Source of the DNA: Thermotogae bacterium
Lineage (GTDB): Bacteria > Thermotogota > Thermotogae > UBA12178
Assembly (NCBI GenBank): GCA_021161835.1
Contig: JAGGZV010000044.1
Span: forward strand, 1 to 40,981
Length of the DNA: 40,981 nucleotides
Direction: 5' to 3'
Shown one piece after another: positions 1 to 10,126 of the stretch. The notes beneath the pieces are model-generated. The model saw only the letters and a program-made list of their open reading frames with translations. It had not been told where the DNA came from and did not search any database. Every line of letters starts with the position of its first letter. The first letter of the stretch is position 1. A program made the position numbers and the translations under genes.

Positions 1-132
1 CCCGAACTGGTCAACGAGGATCCTGAAGGGAAGGGCTGGATAGCCAGAATAAAGTTCGAGGATGAGTCAGAACTGGAAGATACCATGGACGAGAACGAAT
101 ACAGGGAGTTCTGCGAAAAGGAAGAGGGTTGA
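1..132 (+). CDS. gcvH: Glycine cleavage system H protein, C-terminal fragment
   Basis: The window opens inside this gene. The 43 residues before the TGA at 130-132 contain NEDPEGKGWI followed by an acidic tail, which is the usual C-terminal end of the lipoyl carrier protein H. H protein carries the aminomethyl group from the P protein to the T protein. The identification is strengthened by the two P-protein subunit genes that follow directly. The lipoylated lysine lies upstream of the window and cannot be checked. The next gene starts one base after the stop, so the genes are very probably co-transcribed. Confidence 0.9.
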   Translation, partial: PELVNEDPEGKGWIARIKFEDESELEDTMDENEYREFCEKEEG

Positions 133-133
133 T

Positions 134-1492
134 ATGTTGAGGTACCTGCCACATACAGAAGAGGAAATAAAGGAGATGCTGGAAACCATAGGGGTGGATT
201 CCATAGATGAGTTGTTTCAGATGATACCCGAACGTTTGAGGATTTCCAGTCTGGATCTTGGAAAGCCGATGGATGAGTACAATCTTGTGAATTACTTTAG
301 AAATATTGGTGAAAGCAATGTCAGCATGGATAAGCTGCGTGTGTTCAGGGGGGCAGGTATTTACAATCACTTTATACCCTATGTTGTGTACAACCTTGCC
401 AGCAGAACAGAATTTTTAACCGCGTATACTCCCTATCAACCCGAAGTTTCGCAGGGCACTTTGACTTTCATGTTCGAGTTTCAAACCATGATATGTGAGC
501 TGACAGGTATGGAGGTTGCGAACAGCTCGATGTACGATGGTGCTTCCGCGATGGCGGAGGCCATACTCATGGCAGCCCGTTTGAAGAATCGTTTTAAAGC
601 TTACGTGGCTGAGTCTGTACATCCTGAATATATTCAAGTTGCAAAAACCTACTGTATGGGACCGGGGATAGAACTGGAGCTCATGCCTTTCGATGAAACC
701 ACGGGTCGTGTCGATTTAAAAGATGTGGATTTCACGGATGGAGAAAAACCCGCCGCGCTGGTGGTGGGATATCCCAATTTCTTTGGGGTCATCGAGGATC
801 TCAGAGCTATACGTACTGCCCTCCCCGATGATGTGTTGCTGATAGTGGTGGCGAATCCACTGGCTCTTGCTCTGTATCGAGCTCCCGGTGATCTGGGTGC
901 AGACATAGTGGTGGGGGATGGACAACCACTTGGTATTCCTCCGCAGTTCGGAGGTCCTTCCTTTGGCTTTTTTGCTACACGTATGAAGTATGTTCGACAG
1001 ATGCCGGGCAGGATAGTGGGTAAAGCCAGGGATCTCAAGGGAAGAGAAGGATACGTGATGATTCTGCAGACCCGTGAACAACACATACGGCGTCATAGAG
1101 CCACATCCAACATATGTACAAACCATGCCCACAGTGCGTTGATGGCCACAGTGTACATGTCCCTTATGGGCCGGAAGGGTCTCAAAGAAGTGGCAAAGCG
1201 ATGCCACGATGGTGCACATTATCTCGCACGCGAGCTGATCTCTTCCCTGGGTGGTAAACTGGTATTCAATGCCCCCTTTTTTCATGAGTTTCTTATACGC
1301 CTTGAAATGGATACGAAATATATGGATGAGAAACTCAGAGAGAAGGGTTTTCTGGGCCCCTTGCCCATTGTTGACTTTTATCCGCGATTCGGTGATGATG
1401 TTGCTTTGTTCTGTGTTACCGAGTTGAACACCATCGACGAAATGAACGAGCTGGTGAACATTCTGGAGGCGATAAAAAATGGTGATATTTGA
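134..1492 (+). CDS. gcvPA: Glycine dehydrogenase (decarboxylating) subunit 1, P protein alpha
   Basis: This is the N-terminal half subunit of the split P protein, which decarboxylates glycine and passes the aminomethyl group to lipoyl-H protein. The protein has 452 residues, normal for GcvPA. It begins [10 protein letters not shown], a typical start, and carries family blocks such as [13 protein letters not shown] and SNICTNHAH. The open frame runs further upstream to 62, but that stretch overlaps gcvH in another frame. ATG 134 follows an AGAGGG ribosome site and is the better start. The catalytic PLP lysine is in the partner subunit, as expected. The 3' end overlaps gcvPB by 14 bases, which suggests translational coupling of two subunits made in equal amounts. 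Confidence 0.96.
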   Translation: MLRYLPHTEEEIKEMLETIGVDSIDELFQMIPERLRISSLDLGKPMDEYNLVNYFRNIGESNVSMDKLRVFRGAGIYNHFIPYVVYNLASRTEFLTAYTPYQPEVSQGTLTFMFEFQTMICELTGMEVANSSMYDGASAMAEAILMAARLKNRFKAYVAESVHPEYIQVAKTYCMGPGIELELMPFDETTGRVDLKDVDFTDGEKPAALVVGYPNFFGVIEDLRAIRTALPDDVLLIVVANPLALALYRAPGDLGADIVVGDGQPLGIPPQFGGPSFGFFATRMKYVRQMPGRIVGKARDLKGREGYVMILQTREQHIRRHRATSNICTNHAHSALMATVYMSLMGRKGLKEVAKRCHDGAHYLARELISSLGGKLVFNAPFFHEFLIRLEMDTKYMDEKLREKGFLGPLPIVDFYPRFGDDVALFCVTELNTIDEMNELVNILEAIKNGDI

Positions 1493-2936
1493 AGAATCGA
1501 AGAGGGGAAGAAGGGGTGTTCAGTTACCCGAGTCGGGTGTTCCTGAGTCTGAACTGGATGTGGAAGACCATCTGATCCGTCCTGAAGAAGAACCTGGCCT
1601 GCCTGAAGTGACAGAACCACAGGTTGTGCGACATTTCATCCGGTTGTCCAGGTTGAACTATTCTGTGGACACGGGATTTTATCCGCTTGGATCCTGTACC
1701 ATGAAGTACAATCCGAAGGTTCACGAGTTCATAGTGGCGGCTCCTCATTTCACTCATCTGCATCCATATCAACGTCAGGAGGACGTACAGGGGGCACTCA
1801 GGTTGATGTACGAACTTCAGGAGGTTCTGTGCGAGATAACGGGAATGGATGCTTTCACACTTCAACCTGCTGCAGGAGCACACGGAGAACTCACCGGTAT
1901 GTTGATGGTGAGAAAGTTCTTCGAGGTCAGGGGAGAGAACAACAGGAGGAAGGTATTGATACCTGACTCTGCCCACGGTACCAATCCTGCCTCTGCTGTG
2001 ATGGCCGGTTTCGAAGTTGTTGAGATAAAGTCCGGTGAAGACGGATTGGTGGATCTGAACGAGCTCAGAAAGAATGTGGGTGGTGATACAGCAGCTTTGA
2101 TGCTGACGAATCCCAACACACTGGGTTTGTTCGAGAAGGAGATACTCGAGATCTCCGAAATGATACATGATGCCGGTGCTCTGCTGTATTACGATGGTGC
2201 CAATTTGAACGCCATAATGGGGTATGCCCGCCCCGGTGACATGGGTTTCGATATAGTCCATCTCAATTTGCACAAGACCTTTTCCACTCCCCATGGCATG
2301 GGTGGGCCGGGTAGTGGGCCGGTGGGAGTGAAAGCCTTTCTCAAGGAGTTTCTTCCCGTACCCGTTATCGTGAAAGATGGTGAACGCTATCGCATGGATT
2401 ATGATCTCAAACACTCCATAGGGAAGGTTAGAAGTTTTTACGCGAATTTCACGGTGCTTCTCAAAGCGTACGCTTACATATTGAGCATGGGTGGAGAAGG
2501 GTTGAAGAGAGTATCCCAGCTTGCTGTTTTGAATGCGAATTATCTCAAAACATTACTTTCCAGGCGATACAAATTGAAATACGATCATCCCTGCATGCAT
2601 GAATTTGTTCTGGATAACGAATGGCTAACGAAAAATCTGGGTGTGAAAACCCTTGATATAGCGAAGAGATTGCTGGACAAGGGTTTCCACGCTCCCACAA
2701 TTTACTTCCCTCTCATAGTGCATGAAGCTATGATGGTAGAACCGACCGAGACTGAAACCAAGGATACGCTCGATGCTTTTGCACGTGCCATGTTCGAGAT
2801 ACTGGATGAAGCCGAAAGAGCTCCCGAACATTTGAAGGAGGCCCCTTTGACCACACCCGTGAGCAGGTTCGATGAGGTAGCGGCATCCAGACATCCAGAG
2901 GTCGCTTATAGGAGAAAGGAGGTAGCCGGCAGTTGA
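1479..2936 (+). CDS. gcvPB: Glycine dehydrogenase (decarboxylating) subunit 2, P protein beta
   Basis: This is the C-terminal half subunit of the split P protein. The 485-residue product has the glycine-rich block [11 protein letters not shown] near residues 130-140 and [11 protein letters not shown] near 163-173. The PLP-binding lysine is K266 in [11 protein letters not shown], followed by [12 protein letters not shown]. It forms a heterotetramer with GcvPA in known systems. ATG 1479 lies inside the end of gcvPA, preceded by CTGGAGGC. A GTG immediately after it is a possible alternative. The aminomethyltransferase gene gcvT is not in the window and may lie upstream of gcvH. Confidence 0.96.
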   Translation: MVIFEESKRGRRGVQLPESGVPESELDVEDHLIRPEEEPGLPEVTEPQVVRHFIRLSRLNYSVDTGFYPLGSCTMKYNPKVHEFIVAAPHFTHLHPYQRQEDVQGALRLMYELQEVLCEITGMDAFTLQPAAGAHGELTGMLMVRKFFEVRGENNRRKVLIPDSAHGTNPASAVMAGFEVVEIKSGEDGLVDLNELRKNVGGDTAALMLTNPNTLGLFEKEILEISEMIHDAGALLYYDGANLNAIMGYARPGDMGFDIVHLNLHKTFSTPHGMGGPGSGPVGVKAFLKEFLPVPVIVKDGERYRMDYDLKHSIGKVRSFYANFTVLLKAYAYILSMGGEGLKRVSQLAVLNANYLKTLLSRRYKLKYDHPCMHEFVLDNEWLTKNLGVKTLDIAKRLLDKGFHAPTIYFPLIVHEAMMVEPTETETKDTLDAFARAMFEILDEAERAPEHLKEAPLTTPVSRFDEVAASRHPEVAYRRKEVAGS

Positions 2937-4204
2937 ACCAGCTGGCCTTCGTTTTATTGATCACCGTGCTTGCGTATTATTACATTATCTTCGGTAAGGG
3001 CAACAAAGCTGTAATAGTGTTTGGACTGGGGTTGGTACTCTTCACGACCAAAATCATAGAAGGTATGGAACCCAGCAACCTCAGTCATATCGTTGACTTC
3101 AACACCCTCGGGTTGTTGTTCGGCATGATGATAGTGGTGAGCTTCATGAGGAAAACGGGATTCTTCCAGTATAGCGCTATAAAAGTGGTGAAATTGAGCA
3201 AAGCCAGATTCTGGAGGATGACGGTCCTGCTGATGGTGCTGGTGGCGCTGACTTCGGCCTTTCTCGATAATCTCATAACCATAATACTCGTTTCACCTAT
3301 GTTGTTCCTCATATCTGACAACCTGGGGATGGACGCCGCTCCTCTGATACTGCTGGCCATATTTATAGACAACATAGGCGGTATGAGCACTCTGATAGGC
3401 AGTCCTCTCAACATTGTGCTGGGTTCCACCAGCGGTTTGAGTTTCGGTCAATTCCTTGTTACCATGGGGCCCATAGCCATTGTTGCCTTTGTCATAACTC
3501 TTCTCATCATGAAGAGATCCCTGCCATCTTCCAGGGATGTAGCCGACAAGATGAAAATCCTTTCGGAGATGGAAGCTTCGCGAGCGATAACCGATAGATC
3601 ACTTCTGATGAAAACTCTGTATGTTTTTATGGCAGTACTGGTGGGATTCGCTCTGCACAAAGTCATAGAGGTGGAATTGTCTGTGATGGCCATGCTGGGT
3701 GCTGTCGTGCTCCTGGTACTTTCAAAGAGGAGTTTCGAGAGCATAGCGGAGGATATAGACTGGGACACGCTCTTCTTCTACGGTGGTCTATACATGATAT
3801 CATATGCTTTGGAACATGTAGGAGTGATAAATTTCATAGCGGGAATCTTCGAACCTCTTGTGGAACATCAGCTGATCATGTTCCTCATCATGGTATGGCT
3901 TTCGGCCATGGTTGTACCACTTTTGAGTGCCGTACCAGCGACGTTGATATTTGCACCCATCATCCAGAAGTTGATATCCACGGGTTTTGATGTGAATCTG
4001 TGGTGGGCTTACGCCATAGGTGCCAACCTGGGTTCAAGTTTGAGCCCGTTGGGTGCTCTTCAAAATCTCGTGGGTTTGAATCTCCTGGCGAAACAAACGG
4101 GTAAGGAGTATCCCTTCATGCGCTATGTTAAAGAAGCAGCACGGGTGTGTATACCATCCCTGATAGCCGGGAGTGTGTACATAATATGGCTGTATGTGAG
4201 GTGA
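2933..4204 (+). CDS. ArsB/NhaD-family ion transporter
   Basis: This is a polytopic membrane protein of 423 residues with about ten to eleven hydrophobic segments. Two hallmarks of the ArsB/NhaD (ion transporter) superfamily are visible: [15 protein letters not shown] near residue 108, and [17 protein letters not shown] near 145. A second-half repeat, [18 protein letters not shown], lies near 363. These discontinuous helices form the ion-binding site in the superfamily. The substrate cannot be told from sequence; sodium/proton exchange or anion export are both possible. Translation appears to start at TTG 2933, which overlaps the gcvPB stop. It is preceded by a strong AAAGGAGGT about 11 bases upstream, so coupling to gcvPB is likely. 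Confidence 0.85.
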   Translation: MNQLAFVLLITVLAYYYIIFGKGNKAVIVFGLGLVLFTTKIIEGMEPSNLSHIVDFNTLGLLFGMMIVVSFMRKTGFFQYSAIKVVKLSKARFWRMTVLLMVLVALTSAFLDNLITIILVSPMLFLISDNLGMDAAPLILLAIFIDNIGGMSTLIGSPLNIVLGSTSGLSFGQFLVTMGPIAIVAFVITLLIMKRSLPSSRDVADKMKILSEMEASRAITDRSLLMKTLYVFMAVLVGFALHKVIEVELSVMAMLGAVVLLVLSKRSFESIAEDIDWDTLFFYGGLYMISYALEHVGVINFIAGIFEPLVEHQLIMFLIMVWLSAMVVPLLSAVPATLIFAPIIQKLISTGFDVNLWWAYAIGANLGSSLSPLGALQNLVGLNLLAKQTGKEYPFMRYVKEAARVCIPSLIAGSVYIIWLYVR

Positions 4205-4208
4205 AAGC

Positions 4209-5447
4209 GTGAAGACACGATCCCGTACCTTTAAGAAGGTTCTGACGGTTGTGGGGTTACTGGTGGCCATAGTGGGTATCTCTCTGCTGCTTGGTTCGAA
4301 AAAAACCGAAGATATTCTTGACTACTTCAGACCGTTTTTCCAGGCGTTGATGTATGTAGAGAACGAATACTATGGTAAGGAATCCATAGATCACGATAAG
4401 CTTCTGGAAGGAGCCATAGAAGGATTGTTGGAGGGGTTGGATGATCCCTTTGCATGGTACTTTTCACCTGAAGAAGCTGAAGAGAGTCGTATAGATACGG
4501 AAGCTCAGTACGGAGGACTGGGCATAGTGGTGGAATACGATTCTCAGCACAAAGCCATACGTGTGATTTCCCCCATGGTGGGGTCACCCGCCATGAAAGC
4601 CGGTTTGCAGGCTGGAGATCTGATCATCACCATAGATGGAACACCTGTCAGTACCATGGGATATTGGGAGGCAATTCAGAATCTCAGGGGAACACCGGGT
4701 GAACCGGTGACCATAGAGGTGCTGAGAGAGGGTGTGGATGAACCGCTCGTTTTTACAATTGTCAGGGAGCGCATCGAACTCAAAACGGTGCATTACGACT
4801 TTCTGGAAACGAAGCAAGGACGTGTGGGTTACATACGTTTGACACGTTTCAGCCGCCCCACACCCGATGAATTGAGAAAGGTGTTGAACACCGTCTATGA
4901 TACGGGTGTGAAAGGTTTGATACTGGATCTCCGGGATAACCCGGGTGGTTTGCTCGACGTGGCTATAGAGGTGGCCAGTTTCTTTGTGGACGAAGGTGTG
5001 ATAGTTAGGGTAAAAGGTTCAAGAGGTATAGTTGACGTGTACAGGAGTTACGGAAACGAATATCCCAACCTTCCCATGGTCGTTGTCGTCAACAAGGGCA
5101 GCGCATCGGCTTCTGAAATAGTAACCGCCGCTCTTCGTGATAACAACATCGCCACTGTTGTAGGGACAACGACTTATGGCAAGGCTGCTGTGCAAAGGGT
5201 CTTTCCTCTCTACAATGGTGGTGAGCTGTGGTTACCTATAGCGCATTACTTCACCCCGTCAGGTGAGGATATACACATGAAAGGTGTGAAACCGCAGATC
5301 ACTGTGGAATCCACCATCACCACGCAGATCCCCAGTGCAGAATTGACGATCACCAAGATGCATGTGGAGTGGCGCAAGGATCCATATCTTGTAAAAGCTG
5401 TTGAAGTTCTGGAGGAGAAGATACACGCGCTGGAGGTGAAACCCTGA
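4209..5447 (+). CDS. ctpA: S41-family C-terminal processing peptidase (CtpA/Prc type)
   Basis: The product is a membrane-anchored serine protease of 412 residues that would act outside the cytoplasmic membrane, cleaving or degrading proteins from their C-termini. An uncleaved N-terminal helix spans about residues 11-29. A PDZ domain follows (about 95-180, with GSPAMKAGLQAGD), then the S41 domain. The catalytic serine lies in NKGSASASE (about 296-303) and the general-base lysine is K325 in TYGKAAVQ. Both are intact. The start is GTG 4209, four bases after the preceding stop, with a weak ribosome site. A gene for an obvious substrate is not apparent. Confidence 0.93.
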   Translation: MKTRSRTFKKVLTVVGLLVAIVGISLLLGSKKTEDILDYFRPFFQALMYVENEYYGKESIDHDKLLEGAIEGLLEGLDDPFAWYFSPEEAEESRIDTEAQYGGLGIVVEYDSQHKAIRVISPMVGSPAMKAGLQAGDLIITIDGTPVSTMGYWEAIQNLRGTPGEPVTIEVLREGVDEPLVFTIVRERIELKTVHYDFLETKQGRVGYIRLTRFSRPTPDELRKVLNTVYDTGVKGLILDLRDNPGGLLDVAIEVASFFVDEGVIVRVKGSRGIVDVYRSYGNEYPNLPMVVVVNKGSASASEIVTAALRDNNIATVVGTTTYGKAAVQRVFPLYNGGELWLPIAHYFTPSGEDIHMKGVKPQITVESTITTQIPSAELTITKMHVEWRKDPYLVKAVEVLEEKIHALEVKP

Positions 5448-5458
5448 ATACCATCACT

Positions 5459-6085
5459 GTGGGGCTTATTCTGGCCGCCGTTGCCCTTGTCTTTTCCGTG
5501 GTATGTCTCCGATATTTTACACCCAGGGAGTACACGGAAGTACTCATACAGGAGAGTGCTCCATCGTTTTCCTGGACTAATCCGTATTTCAAGGAAACAT
5601 ATGAGTTCATGGAAATTGTCAGAAATGTGGGGTTCTATGGGCGGATATACGGTCTGTACAGAAAAAGAGGATTTTCAACTGCTCTGGTGCGCGAGTACAA
5701 CGGTAAAACAGTTCTCATAGCTCCCACGCGTGATTTTTTCTATGATCTTTACGCATATGTTGCCATAAAAACCAACGTTTCTCCGAAAATCGAAACCCGG
5801 AGTATACGCACCATGGGACAGGTTATAGCCGTCGAAGAGCAAGCTGATTTCGGTAACATCGCGGTGGTTTACAAGCCCTGCTTTTCGGTGGTCACAGGTG
5901 CTGAAAAGGGTTACGATTTTCGTGTTGATCTTGTAACCCAGGGATTGTTGAATCACCTTTTTGCAGTAGCCGAGAGAGGAGAATACACCATACTGTTGGT
6001 GAGCAGTAGAGTCATAGATAAAGTTAGAAAGCTGTGTCAGGAGCTGGGATTCATGGAAGTACCCGTGAGCTATTTGAGGAGATGA
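5459..6085 (+). CDS. Hypothetical protein with one N-terminal membrane helix
   Basis: I do not recognise this 208-residue protein. It starts with a single hydrophobic helix (about residues 1-18), so most of it should face the outside of the membrane or lie against it. The rest is a mixed alpha/beta pattern without low complexity. The GTG at 5459 is the first conventional start, but a CTG at 5444 overlaps the protease stop. That CTG sits 6-7 bases after a clean GGAGGTG (5432-5438), which is much better placed and would add LNTIT. The position between an S41 protease and an MMPL exporter suggests an envelope role, which is inference only. Confidence 0.75.
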   Translation: MGLILAAVALVFSVVCLRYFTPREYTEVLIQESAPSFSWTNPYFKETYEFMEIVRNVGFYGRIYGLYRKRGFSTALVREYNGKTVLIAPTRDFFYDLYAYVAIKTNVSPKIETRSIRTMGQVIAVEEQADFGNIAVVYKPCFSVVTGAEKGYDFRVDLVTQGLLNHLFAVAERGEYTILLVSSRVIDKVRKLCQELGFMEVPVSYLRR

Positions 6086-6087
6086 GA

Positions 6088-6552
6088 ATGGTGACCCTGA
6101 TCTTCGATGCCATATTCAGTCCCCGTAAACTTGAAGGTAAGAGACGTGTCGATGGAATGGTTGTAATTATCGTTATATACGTGCTTTTCCTGGTGACGCT
6201 TCATGATGTTCTGAAAATACGTGCACGCGATTGGAAACTGATGTTACTGGGATTTGTGGGATTTCTGTTCTATGTTTACGGGTCGGCAGGTATCAATATG
6301 ATCATGTTCCGTTTCAGAGATCACTTTGGATATGTGTCGTGCTTTCCCGGTGTTTTTGTGCCTTATATCTTCGTACCACCGCTTTATCTTTTCTTCTCAT
6401 CACCCTGGGTGGTGTTGCTTCCTTTCGTTTGGTCGGTTTACCTGGAGTACAGAGTGGCACGCAATTTCGCTAGTATGAAGACAGCACTTCTCGTGTTGGT
6501 ATCTAAAGGTCTGCGAAGTCTGTTGGTTTCAATGATGGTGATGGGGAAATGA
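6088..6552 (+). CDS. Hypothetical integral membrane protein
   Basis: This is a 154-residue hydrophobic protein with about four to five membrane helices (for example VVIIVIYVLFLV, LMLLGFVGFLFYVYG and VLLPFVWSVYL). No family was recognised. The start is chosen at ATG 6088 because GAGGAG at 6076-6081 stands six bases before it. The in-frame ATG at 6082 abuts the ribosome site, and the longer frame back to 6034 overlaps the preceding gene. It ends in an ATGA overlap with the MMPL exporter gene, so it may be an accessory subunit of that exporter. That is a guess from position. Confidence 0.75.
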   Translation: MVTLIFDAIFSPRKLEGKRRVDGMVVIIVIYVLFLVTLHDVLKIRARDWKLMLLGFVGFLFYVYGSAGINMIMFRFRDHFGYVSCFPGVFVPYIFVPPLYLFFSSPWVVLLPFVWSVYLEYRVARNFASMKTALLVLVSKGLRSLLVSMMVMGK

Positions 6553-8909
6553 GGAGTATTCTATCCTTTGTTATGAGCAAATGGAAATGGATGATAGGTG
6601 TATACATAGTCGTCGGTGTGATAATGGGTTATTTCGCCCTTCACATTTCTGTGGATCCAGATCTCACGAAAGTCCTGGATCCTACAGATCCGGTGGTTGA
6701 AAAGTATCTGAAATTTCAGAAATACGCCATAGGAGAAGACAATCTCGTTATAGTGATCAAGGTCGGCAACAACCTGGATGATGCTATGAGGAAAGCCTTC
6801 AAGCTAGTCGATAGGCTAAAACAAGCTGACTTCGTCAAACAGGTGCTTACAACCGATGCTCCAGAAGTTCTGAGATTTTATGGTCTCTTCTTCATGAGTT
6901 CTTCGCAGCTGGACGAAATATCCTGGAACGTTGATAGGGCTTTGAAAGCGGTTAGATCCCTCAATCCCTTTGACTTCAACACCATAAGACTTTTTGGTTA
7001 CGCGCTTTACTTTCTCGATAAAATGCGTTCGGTTCTGGAAAACGGGGAAAGGTCGAACAGAGGTTACATCATGGTGTCGCCGGATAATGAACTGATAGTT
7101 GTTACAATAATCCCCAAGGGTCAGATCACCAATATGGAAAATGTTCAGAAAGTTGTGTATTCAACCAGCAGATTGGTGGCGGATATTTTCGGCGAAGGCT
7201 ATGAATGGGGTCTCACCGGAAGCTATGCGAGTTCATATGATGGTCAGAAACAAATATACAGGGATTTCTTCGTTACCAGTTTCATATCGCTCTGTGCCAT
7301 CATATTGCTCTTCTTGTTCACTTATGGAAGCGTTTATCTCACAGGTGTCATATTCCTGGCCATGATGCTGGCGATGGCCATAACCCTGGGTATAGCCAGC
7401 CTGATTTTCAAATCCCTGAATATGGTTACAACCTTCGTGAATGCAATAACGCTGGGATTGGGTATAGATTTCGCCATTCACATACTCACCCACATTCATG
7501 AAGAATATTTGAGGAAACGTGATCTTGGACATGCCATAAAACATGGTATGAAAACGGTTCTGAAACCTCTGGCCATAGGAGCTTTCACCACGGTGGTCGT
7601 TTTTCTAACGTTTTTGGCCGTTGAGTCTCCAGCGTTGCGGGAGCTTGGAATCATAAGTGCTATAGGTATGGTGGTTTTCTTCACCGTTATGACTACCTTT
7701 CTACCAACCATCCTTCTGGCGTTCCGCTCCTTCTTTCAAAAGCATATGAAGATGGGAACCGGTGGAAAGGTGTATTACCTGCTCTCGCGTGCGATACCCA
7801 GAGGTGCCCAGCCGTTGATATTGATAGCTTTAGTAATGCTCACCGTCTTGTCTTACTTCGGCATTAAAAATTACATGAATTTTTCCTATACCCCGCCTGG
7901 TTTCAGCTCCAGTTCTGCTCCTTTCGTTAAGTACGCCAACCTCATATCCAAACATTTTGGAGGGGACATCCTGAACGAAGTTCCGGTTCTTGTCGATTCC
8001 TTGAAGGAATTACCGGATATCGTTGAAAATCTGAAGAAACTGAGAACGGTATGGGATGTGTCTTCTATCTACGATCTAGTGGGTGGTCAGCTTGAAGTGT
8101 CCAGCGTGGAGAAGGCCAAAACGCTTTACAGAATACTTGGAGAAAACCTCAGAAATCCGTTTATATCCATCATTATGAAAAAATATGGAATTTTTGAGGA
8201 TGTTCTCAATGCCGTGGCCGCTTCGATGCGTTCCAATTCTCCTGTGGATGTGATGAAAGCGATATTGGATAATCTGCCATCGAGTTACAGGCGACTTTTC
8301 GTCTACGAAGAGGAAGGTAAGCTGAAGTACATACTCAGGATAAAACCATCGATATCCCTATACACCAACAATGGGGTTAAGCGGTTTATAGAAGAGGTGC
8401 GGACTCAGAACGTGGAAATCGTGGGCTATCCCATCCTCATGTACCATGCCACCAACGAAATCCGTTCATCGTTGATGAGCATAATGCTTTTGAGTGCAGC
8501 TCTGGTTTACACGATAATCGCTTTTGGCACGCGAGAAATAGTACCATCCATCTTCATGATCCTGATGCTCGCCGCCATTATACTTTCCAATTTTGGTATA
8601 ATGAGATTTCTGGATATAGATGTGACCTTCATAAATGTCCTCGCCGCTCCATTGATAATAGGCATAGGTGTGGATGGAATGGTACATGTCTGGCATGCCA
8701 GTAAACATGGTTCACATGTACACATTGCAAGGACTTTCAAAGCGATAACCACTTCGGCGTTGACGACTGGTATTGCTTTCATCTCCCTCATGGCATCCCA
8801 GGGAAAGATTCTCAAGGATTTCGGTATTTCCATGGCGTCCGGAATCTTCCTGGCATGGTGTGTTGCTATAATGGTCATATATGCGATATTCGGGGGAAGG
8901 CCCAGATGA
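6549..8909 (+). CDS. MMPL/RND-superfamily exporter
   Basis: This is a 786-residue membrane protein with the classic two-fold RND layout. There is one helix near residues 13-32, a large external loop to about 235, and a five-helix bundle (about 239-395). A second lone helix lies near 422-440, a second external loop runs to about 640, and a final bundle completes the protein. Sterol-sensing-domain-like helices carry the conserved acidic residues in LGLGIDFAIH (about 302) and IGIGVDGMVH (about 703), the expected proton-relay positions. Relatives export lipids or hydrophobic molecules using the proton gradient. The start overlaps the previous stop (ATGA), and the end overlaps the glycosyltransferase start. 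A link between glycolipid synthesis and lipid export is plausible but unproven. Confidence 0.9.
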   Translation: MRSILSFVMSKWKWMIGVYIVVGVIMGYFALHISVDPDLTKVLDPTDPVVEKYLKFQKYAIGEDNLVIVIKVGNNLDDAMRKAFKLVDRLKQADFVKQVLTTDAPEVLRFYGLFFMSSSQLDEISWNVDRALKAVRSLNPFDFNTIRLFGYALYFLDKMRSVLENGERSNRGYIMVSPDNELIVVTIIPKGQITNMENVQKVVYSTSRLVADIFGEGYEWGLTGSYASSYDGQKQIYRDFFVTSFISLCAIILLFLFTYGSVYLTGVIFLAMMLAMAITLGIASLIFKSLNMVTTFVNAITLGLGIDFAIHILTHIHEEYLRKRDLGHAIKHGMKTVLKPLAIGAFTTVVVFLTFLAVESPALRELGIISAIGMVVFFTVMTTFLPTILLAFRSFFQKHMKMGTGGKVYYLLSRAIPRGAQPLILIALVMLTVLSYFGIKNYMNFSYTPPGFSSSSAPFVKYANLISKHFGGDILNEVPVLVDSLKELPDIVENLKKLRTVWDVSSIYDLVGGQLEVSSVEKAKTLYRILGENLRNPFISIIMKKYGIFEDVLNAVAASMRSNSPVDVMKAILDNLPSSYRRLFVYEEEGKLKYILRIKPSISLYTNNGVKRFIEEVRTQNVEIVGYPILMYHATNEIRSSLMSIMLLSAALVYTIIAFGTREIVPSIFMILMLAAIILSNFGIMRFLDIDVTFINVLAAPLIIGIGVDGMVHVWHASKHGSHVHIARTFKAITTSALTTGIAFISLMASQGKILKDFGISMASGIFLAWCVAIMVIYAIFGGRPR

Positions 8910-10126
8910 ACATAGCGATGTTCAGTGACACTTACCTGCCGCAAGTAAACGGAGTTGCGACATCAATATATCTCATGAAGAGGGAACTCGAAAAGATGGG
9001 GCACAAGGTGGTGATCGTTGCACCCGTATCACCTGAAAACGATCCTAGTGTACTGGTGGTACCGGGTATACCTTTTTTGTTCGAGAAACAACACAGAATA
9101 GCTATTCCCAATATTCTGGATATTCTGGATTTTCTGGAGGAGCATCAGATCGATATCATTCACAGTCACGATCCCTTCTCCATTGGTTTTAGAGCATTGA
9201 AAGCATCAGAGATACTGGATGTGCCACACGTTCATACTTATCATACCCTTCTGGTTAAGTACAGACACTACATCCCTCCTCCTCTCACACCGACTGAAAC
9301 GGCCGTGAAAACGTTCAGCGCCTGGTTCTGCAACAAATGTGATGTGGTGATAGCTCCCACGGAGGCTATAAAGGAAGAGCTGTACTCGTATGGAGTTAAC
9401 GTTCCCGTTCATGTTGTGGCGACCGGTATAGACATGGATTCGTTCGAAAAAGATGATTACGATATTCGTTCGAAACACAACATCCCCCGGAATAGAAAAC
9501 TCCTGTTGTTCGTGGGAAGAGTGGCGAAGGAAAAGAACGTGATGTTCATAGTCGAGATGTTCGAGAAACTCGTGAAGTTTCTGGATGCTCATCTGATAAT
9601 CATCGGTGATGGTCCGCTCAGAAGTAGCGTGGAGGAATTCGTGGCAAAACACCGACTCGCGGACAGGGTGACTTTGACAGGATACATGAAGAGAGACGAA
9701 TTGCCCAATTATTACAGGCAAGCCGATCTTTTCGTGTTCGCATCAGTTACGGAAACACAGGGTCTGGTAGTTCTGGAGTCTCTGGCTGCGGGTACACCGG
9801 TAGTTGCTGTGGCCAAAGAGGGTGTGGCTGATGTACTGGAAGATGGGGAAGGTTGTCTGTTACTCGATGAGGTGAATATGGATGAGTTCATAGAAAAGGT
9901 ACTCAGTATTCTACAAGATTCCACTCTGCATCGTCAACTCCGATCCAGAGCCCGTAAGTATGTAGAGAAAAACTGGAGTGTTGAAGCGTCAGCACGAAAA
10001 CTTGTGAAGGTTTATGAAGAGGCAGCACGTTTAAAGAAGGAAAGGGAGACACCTCCAATGGTGTACCGATTGAAGGATTTTGCCCAGGCGGTTATGAAGG
10101 TGTTTGGAGGGAGAAATGGTGGATGA
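8906..10126 (+). CDS. GT4-family glycosyltransferase, probably diacylglycerol glucosyltransferase
   Basis: The 406-residue GT-B fold enzyme starts MNIAMFSDTYLPQVNG. The N-terminal acceptor domain has HSHDPFSIGFRAL and HTYHT. The C-terminal donor domain has LFVGRVAKEKN (about 198) and the E-x7-E motif ETQGLVVLESLAAG (about 290). It resembles from memory the Thermotoga maritima glycolipid glycosyltransferase TM0744, which adds sugar to diacylglycerol at the inner membrane face. The start at ATG 8906 overlaps the exporter stop and has a GGGGGAAGG site. An upstream frame extension to 8855 lies inside the exporter gene and is rejected. Donor and acceptor are not proven. Confidence 0.88.
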   Translation: MNIAMFSDTYLPQVNGVATSIYLMKRELEKMGHKVVIVAPVSPENDPSVLVVPGIPFLFEKQHRIAIPNILDILDFLEEHQIDIIHSHDPFSIGFRALKASEILDVPHVHTYHTLLVKYRHYIPPPLTPTETAVKTFSAWFCNKCDVVIAPTEAIKEELYSYGVNVPVHVVATGIDMDSFEKDDYDIRSKHNIPRNRKLLLFVGRVAKEKNVMFIVEMFEKLVKFLDAHLIIIGDGPLRSSVEEFVAKHRLADRVTLTGYMKRDELPNYYRQADLFVFASVTETQGLVVLESLAAGTPVVAVAKEGVADVLEDGEGCLLLDEVNMDEFIEKVLSILQDSTLHRQLRSRARKYVEKNWSVEASARKLVKVYEEAARLKKERETPPMVYRLKDFAQAVMKVFGGRNGG

